From: Colocasia esculenta
Lineage: Eukaryota; Streptophyta; Magnoliopsida; Alismatales; Araceae
DNA length: 64,000 nucleotides
Assembly (NCBI GenBank): GCA_014218235.1
Contig: CM024753.1
Coordinates: 1,240,001 to 1,304,000 of the forward strand
Direction: 5' to 3'
Of this stretch, positions 22,367 to 33,100 are shown in pieces. The notes below the pieces were generated by a model. That model ran no database searches. It saw only the letters and a program-made list of their open reading frames with translations, and was not told the DNA's origin. Position numbers and translations under genes: made by a program. The stretch's first letter is position 1. Each line of letters opens with the position of its first letter.

Positions 22367-24328
22367 TGTTGAACCCAAAATAATAGCGCACCCACCCGAG
22401 AATCAAAACCAAAACCCATACCAAACAATAGGCCAGCAGGACAGACACTTCAGGTCAGAGCTTGACCACTGTGTGAGTTCAGGAGTCTGAAAGAAAAAAT
22501 CAAATACGAAAATATTGTCTCCTGAAAATGGAAATAAATGGGGGCCAATAGTGTTCTCTGTTACACTGTGGGCAGAGACCGGGAAGAAGGATGAGGAGAG
22601 AAAGGGTGGGGTAAATACCTCCGGAGACCCCTTGGGAGTCACGCTGTTCTTCCCCTGGTGGACCCGGAGGCCGTTGAAGACTCCGCCAACCGCGCCCTCT
22701 GCCCCTTTGGCCGGAGTCGCGGAGGAGGGCCTCCCCTGCGGGGGTGGGGTTTCCCTTGGTTTGTGGCGTCTCAGCGGGAGGCCCCTCCGCCTCCACCTTT
22801 GCCTTCAGCCGTCGCCGCCTCAACCCTCCAGCAGAGCCGCCGGAGTCCGCCGCCGCTGCCTCCCGGTCCAAGCCGCACCGGCAAGGGGATTCCCCCAGAG
22901 GGCCGCAACAGGGACCCCCCCCCCTGGGCTCCCCCAAGCGCCGCCGGAGCCCGCCTCCGCAGCCACCGCCGCCGCAGCTGCTAGCAGAGCTCGCCGGCGC
23001 AGCCCTCCTGCCCGCCTCCTTGTCTGGCCGCGCCGAGGCAGTTCCCAACAGGGTCGCCGGCGTCGCCTTCCTCCGCTGCCCTGTCCCAGTTCTCCCCGGC
23101 GCAAAGGCCAAACAGGGGAAAGAGAAAGCAAGAAACGGCAAGTCCCTGCCGTAGTTCTCCTCTGGCAGGGGTATAAACGTAAAGAAAACAAAGCTAAAAA
23201 GAAAGAAAAGAAATAAGAATCAGGGGGAGATACGTAAAAGTCCAAATGGCCGGGACGGTGCAAATGGCCGGGACGGCGCAAATGGCCGGGACGGACGCTT
23301 ATGGTAAGTACGCTATTTATGGCCGGGACGAGTTTTTATGGCCGGGACCGAGGTCTTCTCCACCCTCTATAAAAGGAGATGGGGTGCCCCAGGCTCAAGG
23401 GGAGAATTTCTGAATTTTAAAAAACCAGAGCAAGGCTCTGAAACGACTGCAAGGCGGTCTGAAAGAAGGGTCTGCAAGGCAGCCCTGAAAATATATTGTG
23501 CGAGGCACAATTGGAATTTTCTCAAGTGTTAAAAAAGGTCTATTGGACTTCCCTTATTGGGCCAATCTCTTATTGGGCCTGAGACTGCTTATTGGGCGGA
23601 CTTGTACTTCTACACAATTAATTGAGATCTTTTGTGCTTATTGGGCCGATATTTGACAAATTCTCTCATGTGATTTAATGGGCCCATTGGGCTATTTTAA
23701 CCATTTAATCTATACATTATATGAATTATTTTACGTAGTGTCACGTTTATTTAAAACACTGCACTACCTAATTTCTTAACCAAAATCAATCAGTTTTCGA
23801 CAAACGTTAACAAAATATTTTTCAAACATTATTATTTAATTTTAATAACATAAAATCAACAAACAAGTTATGTTCACATCAATTTAATCCACCTTAAGTT
23901 AAACACCTTCTAAATCAAATAAATAATGAAAATGTTAATTTAATTCACATAATCATAATGTAAATAAATAAATAAAGAAAATAGATAAGTAAATGAAATT
24001 AATAATCCTAAAATACTAAAAAATGAGAAAAATACATTTAAAAATCAATAAAAATGAAATAAATATAAAAAATAATTCAAAAAAAAATTGCATGTCTGCA
24101 ACTGTGTTTCCCTTCATGCACAATTCATTTCATGCGAATGTGAGTTATGTCTGATGGTTAATCAAGGGTATTCAGTCTTGTGCTGATATAATTAACACTA
24201 ACCACAGTTAGTGGGGGAGGTCAAATGAGCTAAACAAAACCATGTCCTTGTAAATAAATAAAAGGCCAAATAAATCAAATCCAAAGATAAATTTAAAATT
24301 TTTAAATGTTTGAAAAATAATTCTCACA
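22367..24328 (+). repeat. 3' LTR (1962 bp) of the Tat element
   Basis: It is near-identical to 3384-5375. Differences are mostly one-base indels in homopolymers, plus one loss of about 17 bp near 24150. Its TATA box CTATAAAAGG is at 23367-23376. Confidence 0.93.
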
Positions 24329-24333
24329 ACAAC

Positions 24334-24842
24334 ACCCCACACACAACCCAGCTCAGGGCAATGGTGCCTCATGCGCATTCTAGGAGATAACATGCATACG
24401 GCTGGCGCAGGTCAACAGCACCCTGCGAATGGCTGGCACATGTTCTGACTGCCACAACTGAAGTGGCAGCTGCACCGTCTCTTAACTTCCCTCTCTCTGA
24501 AACCAACCCTGCGGTCATAGGTAAAGAAAGAGAAGGATCGGGACCTCTCGGCCCTAGTTCTCAGCATCTCTCTCAATTTCCCTTGATTCTCTTAGCTTTC
24601 CCCTGCTTAAGGCCGACCACTGACTAAGGCATTGGAGGATTGACCCGAGAGCTCCAACCCGAGATTGGCTTCCTTGCAGCCTTGAGACGTCTTTAGCGAC
24701 ATCAACGGATTTGCTTCCTTTCATCTACTCTTTCCTCCGAGCACCCAAACTTTGTGAAGTTGGATCTTTCCGGCCTTTGCAGGCTCTCGGACTGGCTTCA
24801 TCAGTCTCTCCACCCAAATCTCTGCCTCTACGACATCCTTCA
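24334..24842 (+). mobile_element. 3' LTR of the oldest Tat-like element, right part
   Basis: The sequence resumes after the target duplication ACAAC. It begins with the same CAGCCCAGGTC/CAACCCAGCTC style repeats as 3250-3383 and then carries an LTR-like U5 segment, including CTGACTAAGGCATTGGAGGATTG at about 24622. The end at about 24842 (CA) is a guess, because no target duplication could be matched. Confidence 0.45.
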
Positions 24843-25514
24843 GATGGGGGAGGACTGGCTTTGGGTTGAAAGATGGAAATAGATATGCTCTTCTGCAGTA
24901 TCTGGAAATTATTTTTGTCTGTTTGCTGTCCCGTGATTCAAATTAGGTCCATAACTATGTCCCCAGCAATTTTAAGTTCATTTTATGCCTTATTAAATGC
25001 TAAGCCTGCTATCCTTCTAACACTTGCATTTTTGGTTTTGTCCCTATTTACCAATGCTCTTCGTGATGGCCCTCTTTTGAGGCTCTTACAAAAGATCCTC
25101 CTTGCTTTATCCTGTTTTTTTTCTCACTTCCATCCATGCTTAAATGACTGTTGCAGACTGTAACAGCACACAAGATAGTATATGGTTGAGTTGGTAACAG
25201 TAAAGGGACTTCAGCTTGCTGCACACAGATCATCCTGGTATTGTCATTCTAAGCCTTCACAAATGGAACTTCAGACAAAAACCAACAGTAGTAACACAAA
25301 CCACTTCAATTACACACAAGCCATCTTAGATGGGTCCAATAAGTGCAGAAATCTGGAAGGAAATCAGGAGTGCTTTGTACTTCTTTTTCTTCAGTGCACT
25401 GAATTTTTGCTATTTGGTCATCTTCTAAAAAAGAAGAAAAAAAAAAACGAAGGCCACATGCTGGAGTAGGCCTTGGTTTTTTTGACTGGAATGAGGCTAG
25501 CATAATGTAGGAAT
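24843..25514 (+). other. DGD2 upstream region, unassigned
   Basis: This AT-rich unique-looking DNA lies between the old LTR and the LINE. It could hold the promoter or a first untranslated exon of the DGD2 gene. I see no clear TATA box or coding segment. The 96-aa open frame at 24873-25163 matches nothing. Confidence 0.35.
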
Positions 25515-25531
25515 AACTAAAATTGGCCTAA

Positions 25532-26663
25532 ATTAAGAGAAAATGGAGAAGTATAGAGAGATGAGAAGAGATTTATATATAGTTTTTCTTGATTTGGAGA
25601 AGGCGTATGATCGAGTACCGAGAGACTTGATTTGGTGGGCATTAATAAAGAAGGGAGTCTCTTAAGGATATGTTGACTTGATTCGGGATATGTACGAGGG
25701 TGCTACTACTAGTGTGAGAACTATTGCTGGAGAGACCCGTGAATTTCCGGTCACTATAGGTTTGCATCAAGGTTCTGCCCTAAGTCTATATCTCTTTGCT
25801 CTGGTTATAGATGAGGTAACAAAACATTTGCATGATGATATCCCTTGGTGTATGCTATTTGCAGATGATATTGTCTTAATTGATGAGAGTATTGATGGTT
25901 AAATGTTAAGCTAGAAAGTTGGAGACATGCTTTGGAGTCTAAAAGTTTTAAAATTAGTAGGAGTAAGTCTGAGTTTATGCACTGTAATTATAGTAATCAA
26001 AGGGTTCCTCAAGGAGATGTGGTTCAAATTGATGGTCAAGATATTTCTAAGAGTAGTAGCTTTCGATACTTGGGATCTATCATCCAAGAGAATGGGGAGA
26101 TTTATGACGATGTGGCACACAGGATTAAGGTGGGTTGGGTAAAATGGAGAAGTGCATCAGGAGTCCTTTGCGATCGTCGTATACCAGTCAAACTTAAAGG
26201 AAAATTTTATAGAACGGCAGTGAGGCCTGCATTATTATATGACACGGAGTGTTGGGCAGTGCAAAAGGAACACGTAAACAAAATATGTGTAGCAGAGATG
26301 AGGATGCTGAGATGGATGTGCGGTAAGACTAAAAAAGATAAGATTAGGAATGAGCGCTTCCGTGAGGATCTGGGGATAGCTCCAATTGATAGAAAAATGA
26401 GAGAAAATAGACTTAGGTGGTTTGGACACGTGTACCGTCGCCCTAACTCGGCGCCGGTTAAAAGATGTGACCAAATTTTAGTGGATGCTAGTAAAAGAGC
26501 TAGGGGAAGGCCTAAAATGAGATGGTGCGATGTTATTAAGAAGGATTTGGACCTTTTGAGTTTAAACACGACTATAGCACTTGATAGAAATCTTTGGCGG
26601 AAAAGGATTCATGTAGCCGACCCCAAATAATGGGATAAGGCTCTGATGATGATGATGATGATG
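25532..26663 (+). mobile_element. 5'-truncated RTE-type LINE
   Basis: The element is flanked by a 17-bp duplication AACTAAAATTGGCCTAA (25515-25531 and 26664-26680). The reverse transcriptase part (25590-25900) shows FLDLEKAYDRVPRDLIWW, a stop, then GLHQGSALSLYLFALVIDEV and the catalytic box FADDIVL. A 232-aa frame (25932-26630) follows, with SFRYLGSIIQENGEI, MLRWMCGKTKKDKIRNE and GRPKMRWCDVIKKDL, and ends HVADPK. The tail is a TGATGATGATGATGATGA microsatellite, not poly(A). The tail type and the C-terminal sequence are those of plant RTE LINEs. The 5' end (endonuclease) is missing and at least two stops or shifts are present. Confidence 0.92.
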
Positions 26664-26680
26664 AACTAAAATTGGCCTAA

Positions 26681-27042
26681 GGGTAGAATAATGTAGGAAA
26701 ATGCTTAATCAGGCTAAGGCTTGATTGATCCTCTTGGGCACAACATTGTCTTGGCCCAATCTAGAAAAATAGATCTCGATTGGTTTAGTGAGATTAACAG
26801 CTTTGATATAATTAAAAAGGATGGTGCTGGGAGAGAAGTAATTTAAATTCTCATTTTATGTTTGAAATATATTGTTTAGAAATAAATGTATCCTTTTCTT
26901 CTCTGATTGCCTGTGTACATTGTTTTATGCCTTAAAGCAAGAAAGCAATTTTTTTTGTTCTCTAGATTTTGATTGGGTTGTAATTCCTCCTCTCCCTAGT
27001 TACATCTGTTGACCATGATTTTGTTTGTGTTATTTACTGCAG
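26681..27042 (+). other. Probable end of a 5'-leader intron of DGD2
   Basis: This AT/T-rich stretch ends in a strong acceptor, GTTTGTGTTATTTACTGCAG at 27023-27042. This suggests a leader intron whose 5' exon lies further upstream, possibly beyond the LINE. The donor was not identified. Confidence 0.4.
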
Positions 27043-27139
27043 CCAGAATGATCATATCTATGGTTTTGCCCCTCCCTTGATCGAACAATGAGCAATTTCC
27101 TGCTTAGCTTCAAGCATTTGAATCACTCCTGATCAATTC
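27043..27139 (+). promoter_or_regulatory. DGD2 5' leader with two short upstream ORFs
   Basis: After the acceptor at 27042 the leader has two upstream ATGs. The first, at 27049, encodes MIISMVLPLP and stops. The second, near 27089, encodes about 14 codons ending NHS and stops just before the main ATG. Both would reduce initiation at 27140 if the leader is transcribed as drawn. This is inference from sequence. Confidence 0.4.
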
Positions 27140-30100
27140 ATGGATAGAAGACAGAAAATTGCTATATTTACAACGGCGAGCCTTCCATGGATGACGGGAA
27201 CAGCTGTCAATCCGCTTTTTCGTGCTGCTTATCTTGAAAAGGATGGAGATAGGGAAGTCACACTTGTAATTCCTTGGCTGTCCCTGAAGGATCAAGAATT
27301 AGTTTATCCAAGTAAAACTACATTTACTTCTCCAGTGGAGCTTGAAAGTTATGTCCGTCAGTGGATTGAAGAAAGGACAGGATTCAAATCAGGATTTAGC
27401 ATTCGCTTCTATCCTGGAAAGGTAATCTCATTGGATATTCAGTACCCTTATTGAGCATTTAGCACGAATCTCTTGCAGTCTTTCTAATTTGTTTTATTTT
27501 ATTTTATTTTTTTGTGTTTGTTTATGTGGTCATGAGTTTTTACTAACTATATGGTGTAACTTATGAAGAACCTTTTCTATGCAATCTTTAAAGAATTTCA
27601 TCCCAGTCAAGCATATGGGTATCTTATCTCATTGGCATTAGCCAAAGATGCTTGTCTCAATGAGAAAGCTCTTCTCTGGATCTTAACAAATTGATATCAC
27701 ATCTTCCAATCCTTCTTCCTTGGTCATTATACTCAATAAAATGTCACCTCAAATGCCTAGGCCATTACCTAGGCATCTGAGACTACTTGTTCCTTTTGTC
27801 GCCCCACTTCTGTCTACATAGATCTATTGTTAGCATACACATGCAAAAGATTTTGGGATTGGATATCAGAATTATCCAGGGACATCATGACATCCCATGT
27901 TTCCCATCCCATAAGAGAAATGGGACAGATGAGGATGGGATTGACAACTATGCCTCATGGAACGCCAAAGTGGAATGCCTTGACAATGAACTATTTCATT
28001 AATTCTTTGTATTGTTTGCTGTCTTTTTGATGCAAAATCAAGGAAAAGATACTTTCATGGTTGCATTGATCCTAGGGTTTCTAGGTTCAACTTGGAACTT
28101 TTGGCTTCATTTATAATTCAAATTAGTTTTGCCAGCCATCCCTACAATTTATCTTCTGTTTACCAACTGTTGGATTAACTTGAATTCCTAGCATCCTTTG
28201 TAATTCAAATTAGTTTCTATTCAGTTATCTCTAATCTACCACAATTTAGTTTGCAAACTGTTGTTCCGACATTTCTTTTATTCTTTATCAGACTTGAAAG
28301 TAAAAGTGTAAGTTATTCATCTCCTTGTAGTTCTCCAAAGAGAAAAGGAGCATCCTAGCTGTGGGGGACATTACAGATGCCATTGCCGATGAAGAAGCAG
28401 ACATTGCTGTCCTTGAAGAGCCTGAACATCTTACATGGTATCACCATGGCAGAAGATGGAAAACAAAATTCAGGCGAGTTTTAGGTGTGGTCCACACCAA
28501 TTATTTGGAGTATGTGAAGAGAGAGAAGAATGGAAATATCCAAGCCTTTCTTTTAAAGTTTGTGAACAATTGGGTTACTGACATCTACTGTCACAAGGTA
28601 ACTCTTTTATGGTTGATGAATTCTTTTGCAGTATTCTCATGAGTACACTTATTAGTTATTACTACCTAAGATATTGTCCGCATAGTTGAACCTTTTCTTT
28701 GGCATATTATCCAGTATCAGCCATATATACTGTTGCCAATTTTTAAGAATTGATCTATCTAGAATTACTCTGGATCCACCAAAGTTCAGGAAAATGGAGA
28801 AATTAGGATCTTTCTAAGACATTTTCTAAATGATGAACACTTATCTTCAATTAACCAAAACAATAAAATGATTGATGGATCTATATCCACATGCATCCTT
28901 TTCCTTGGGAAGTGCTTAGGGTCACATTTTTGTTAAAGTAAAAGGAAGTTGGTGAGGACACCCGAGCCCGTGTTCGGTTTGACCCGGCTTGCCTATCGTT
29001 GGAGGAGACATCCAGACTCGACATCGACATCTATTTGGCTTGAGGATTGATATCCTCCTTGTGGATGTATTTTCTGTTTATTTGAGTAGTCTTTAGAGTG
29101 AGTGTTGGCCCATTAGGGGCCCAACAGGGTCTTTTCCTATTTTTGTGTGATTATTGATGCGAATTTTTATCTATTTTAGGTCCCAGGGTTATTTTGGTCA
29201 TCATTAAGTCATTTGGAGTCTTTAGGGTTTAATGTTTATAAAAATCCTTGTAAACCTCCTTGAGGAGGCATTGATGAGCAGAAATTAAAAAGACTTCTTT
29301 GAAAACCCTGCCGTCTTCTCTTCTTCTCCCTCTGTTTCAGCGCAAAGTCCAAGCTTTTTCCCCTCTTCTCCCTTCTCTTTCCCCCACGTTCCGCATCATT
29401 TTGGTATCAGAGAGTAGTTGAACGATGCAAAACTGAGGTACTCCACCTACGATAAAGAGTTTTATGCGGTAGTCCAAGCTTTGAGGTACTGGCATCATTA
29501 TTTGTTACCGCATGAATTTGTGTTGTACTCAGATCACGAAGCCCTCCGATTTCTCCAAGTACAAAAGAAGCTCAATTCTCGGCATAGTCGTTGGGTTGAA
29601 TACTTCTAGGCTTATACATTTGTCCTCAAACATAAAGCTGGCGTGGAGAATCGTGTGGTTGATGCACTTAGTCGGCAGTCAAACCTGCTCTCACTTGTCC
29701 ATACCGAGGTCGTAGGGTTTGAGAAACTTCAGGAGAACTATGCGGAGTGCCCGGACTTTGGTCCCATTTATGCTAGCCTTTAGTCTGGCCCCTCTTGAGA
29801 GTATCAGGATTATGTCCTTCAAGATGGGTACCTTTTTCGGGGCGATAGATTGTGTATTCCTTGGACATCTGTCCGTGATTTCTTAGTTTGGGAATTACAT
29901 GCGGGGGGCCTAGTTGGTCATTTCGGTCGGAATAAGACCATCGAACTGGTGGAGTATCGTTTCTTATGGCCTAGTCTCAAAAGAGATGTTGCTCGACTCG
30001 TGGCCAGTGCCGCATCTGCGCCACAGCCAAACAACGCAAGCAAAATATTGGGCTGTACATTCCTCTTCCTGTTCCTGACCGTCTGTGGTAAGATTTGAGC

Positions 30101-33100
30101 ATGGACTTTGTTCTTGGGCTACCACGCACGGCCCGGAGACATGATTCCATCATGGTCGTCGTAGACCGGTTTTCTAAGATGGCTCATTTTCTTCCCTGTG
30201 TCAAGACCTCTGATGCGTCTAGGATCGCCCGTCTCTTCCTGGATGAGATTGTCCGTCTGCATGTGTTTCCTAAGTCTATTGTCTCGGATAGGGATGTGCA
30301 TTTTGTGAGCTACTTTTGGAAGACTCTTTGGCATCTTTTGGGGACCAAACTCAAATTCTCTATAGCCTATCATCCTCAAACAGATGGCCAAACAGAAGTT
30401 GTCAATCGGAGTTTGGGGGATCTTTTGCGTTGTCTAGTGGGAGACTGTGCGAGAAACTGGGATTTGATCCTATCTTTGGCAGAATTTGCGTACAATAACT
30501 CGGTCAATAGGTCTACAGGTATGAGCCCTTTTGAGATAGTTACAGGTTATAGAGCTAGGCAACCAGTAGATCTTGTCCTTATGTCCCAGCAAACCCGAGT
30601 TTCTGAGTCAGTTGAGTCCTTAGCCCAGCACATTAGGAGTTTGCACGAGCACATCCGTCAACAAATCGAACTGAACAATGAAAAGTATAAAAATGCAGCA
30701 AATTTACATCGTCGCCATCACGAGTTCTAGGAAGGTGATTACGTCATGGTGCGGGTTAGACTCGAACGGTTGCCTTCGGGAGTTGTCAAAAAGCTACAAG
30801 CTCGGGGAGCCGAGCCATTTAAAGTGCTCAAACGTGTTGGTTCCAACGTCTATGTGGTTGAACTATCAAATGACTATGGCATCAGTTCCACATTTAATGT
30901 CTCAGATCTGGTGGCTTATCGAGAACTGACAGTGATTCCCAGTGAGCCTTTTGAGCCTACTCCCACCCTTGCGAGTGAACCCAACTCTGAGCGCCTACCA
31001 AAAGCCTTCAATACTACACGGCGTGAGCAAATTGACCAAATACTGGACGAGCAGGTCATTACATCCCAGAGCGGCGATTATCCGCGCTACCTGGTTCGTT
31101 GGAAAGGCAGGCCACCATCTGAGGACACGTGGGTCACACGCAAGGAGCTGCAGCAGATTGATTCGGACCTCTTGGAGCGGCGCCAGATAGGGGTGTTCAA
31201 ACTTTGGTCCAAACCGAAAAACCGAACTGAACCGGCCGGTTCGGTTCAGTTTGGGGGACCACACAGTTCAATTCAGTTCCTGATTGGGAAACCGAAATGA
31301 ACCGAATGGGTATATATAATTAATTAATAATATATTTTTACAAAAAAAACTATTGTAGCGCAGTGGTTGTTAGCGCACCGCCGTTTGCACGACCTCCATC
31401 GAGAGGTCGCGAGATCGAATCTCGCTTTAAACATTCGGTTTCTGCATATTTTTGTACTAAGTATGTGTATATAATTATTGAATTATACATATATAATTAA
31501 AGGCGCTTGTAGCGCAGTGGTCGGCGCACCTTGGGCCTTTCTCCTCGCGGAGGTCGCGAGATCCATTCTCGCGGCCGCCCGCGTAAACCCCATTTTTTTT
31601 TTATATTTCGGTTCAAAGCGAACCGAACCAGTTCGGTTCGGTTCGGTTTGCTACAGTAATTCGGTTTGGTTCGGTTCCTTGAAAAATAAGGGGTGAACCG
31701 GACCGAACCGGACCATGTTCACCCCTAGCGCCAGAGCGCCCTGGATCCTTACTTGATGGGGTCGAGTTCCCTCCGGACGGGGAGGATTGGTGAGGACACC
31801 TGAGCCCGTGTTCGGTTGGACCCGGCTTACGTCTATCGTCGGAGGAGACATCCAGACTTCACATCGGCATCTATTTGGCTTGAGGATTGATATCCTCCTT
31901 GTGGATGTATTTTCTGTTTATTTGAGTAGTCTTTAGAGTGAGTGTTGGCCCATTAGGGGCGCAACAGGGTTTTTTTTCCCTATTTTTGTGTAATTATTGA
32001 TGCAAATTTTATCTATTTTAGGTCCCAGGTTTATTTTGGTCATCATTAAGTCATTTTGAGTCTTCAGGGTTTAATGCTTATAAAAACCTTTGTAAACCTC
32101 CTTGAGGAGGCATTGATGAGCAGAAATTAAAAAGACTTCTTTGAAAACCCCGCCGTCTTCCCTTCTTCTCTTCTTCTCCCTCTGTTCCAGCGCAAAGTCC
32201 AAGCTTTTTCCCCTTTTCTCCCTTCTCTTTCCCCCACGTTCCGCATCAGAAGTTGGTGCAAAAGTGTAGAAAGGAAAGAAAAAATATGGGCTCAGTGAAG
32301 TCATGTCTCCCAAAAAGTCTCCCCAGGTGCAGTTAGATATTATGCATCTTCTCTAAATGAAGAAAATTTCCATCCACTTGAAGCCCATTCCCTAAACATG
32401 TTCTAAATAGTTGGGCACCCCCTTTGCCTGTCTGCTGTGCCAGTTGAAGATCTGACCATCTGGCCTGCCCATTTATGCAGCCCCAAACTCCCAAAATTCA
32501 AATAGCTCATAAGATCACATGCAAAATCATGCAATTGAGAGTCAAGTGGCTCTATCCTCACAGAAGCAGCAGGTGGTCCTAACTACTCTCTGTGAATTTA
32601 GCATGATGGCCATCAGTTGGTGGCGTATTCCTTTGTCAAAATCTTAGGCTTCGATAAAAATTTAGCCTAGATGGCCTAGTACCCTCCATAAAGTTGGAAG
32701 AAGATGATTAGGATGTTGATACTAAGCACCTTTTACCTAAAATGTCTTCCTCCTCTTTTAGACATGAACAAACTCCTTGAGGTTATGTACATGGACCTAA
32801 AAACATTGTAAATTGAATATGACTTTGTATATTTTTCAACAACCAGATATGGGAGGATTCTGAAGGATTAGTTTTTTTTAAAAAATCTTTCATTAACTTG
32901 GAATTAGTTTTTGATTGAATCTGCTTCTCATGCAATCTCAGATTATAAGATTATCGGCCGCAACACAAGATCTTCCTAGATCTATCATCTGCAATGTCCA
33001 CGGTGTCAATCCAAAATTTATTGAAATAGGGAGGACAATGGAAGTTCTTCAAAAGACAAAGGGCAAAGTCTTCAGAAAGGGTGCCTATTACATTGGAAAG

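Larger units (their letters stand above)
3384..24328 (+). mobile_element. Tat-lineage Ty3/gypsy retrotransposon, defective, with nested insertion
   Basis: The element has LTRs at 3384-5375 and 22367-24328, both starting TGTTGAACCC and ending TTCTCACA. It is flanked by an exact 5-bp duplication ACAAC (3379-3383 and 24329-24333). A primer-binding site follows the 5' LTR, and a G-rich polypurine tract precedes the 3' LTR. The order inside is a gag-like region, an RVT_3-type RNase H, integrase remnants, then a long 3' region of tandem repeats. The extra archaeal-type RNase H, the CPYH-type zinc motif at the gag end and the repeat-rich 3' region point to the Tat/Ogre/Retand lineage. A minus-strand gypsy element (12313-19851) is nested inside, so the element itself is about 13.4 kb. 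The LTRs are very similar although the coding region is badly degraded. Confidence 0.93.
31188..31727. mobile_element. hAT-like non-autonomous element with two tRNA-like modules
   Basis: The ends read TAGGGGTGTTCA and TGTTCACCCCTA, an inverted repeat, flanked by the 8-bp duplication GCGCCAGA (31180-31187 and 31728-31735). Both points fit the hAT superfamily. The termini inside are built of CCGAACCG/CGGTTCGG words. The centre holds two related modules, each with a TAGCGCAGTGG box-A-like and a GAGATCGAATCTC box-B-like motif. There is no transposase. It must be younger than the gypsy element it interrupts. Confidence 0.88.
28950..32248 (+). mobile_element. Internally deleted chromodomain gypsy element in DGD2 intron
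   Basis: LTRs lie at 28950-29398 (449 bp) and 31788-32248 (461 bp), TGGTGAGGACACC...CCGCATCA. The target duplication GAAGT is at 28945-28949 and 32249-32253. The primer site TGGTATCAGAGAG is at 29402-29414. Gag, protease and RT are absent: almost directly after the primer site the sequence enters RNase H, then integrase and chromodomain. The element has the same orientation as the host gene. It is related to the nested element at 12313-19851 by protein and by LTR ends. A hAT-like element interrupts its chromodomain end. Confidence 0.95.
28598..32941 (+). other. DGD2 intron 3 of the coding set, expanded by retrotransposon
   Basis: This 4344-bp intron runs from GTAACTC to CAATCTCAG. Of this, 3299 bp is the gypsy element 28950-32248, so the intron before insertion was about 1.04 kb. 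The parts outside the element (28598-28944 and 32254-32941) are ordinary AT-rich intron with no other feature. Confidence 0.9.
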
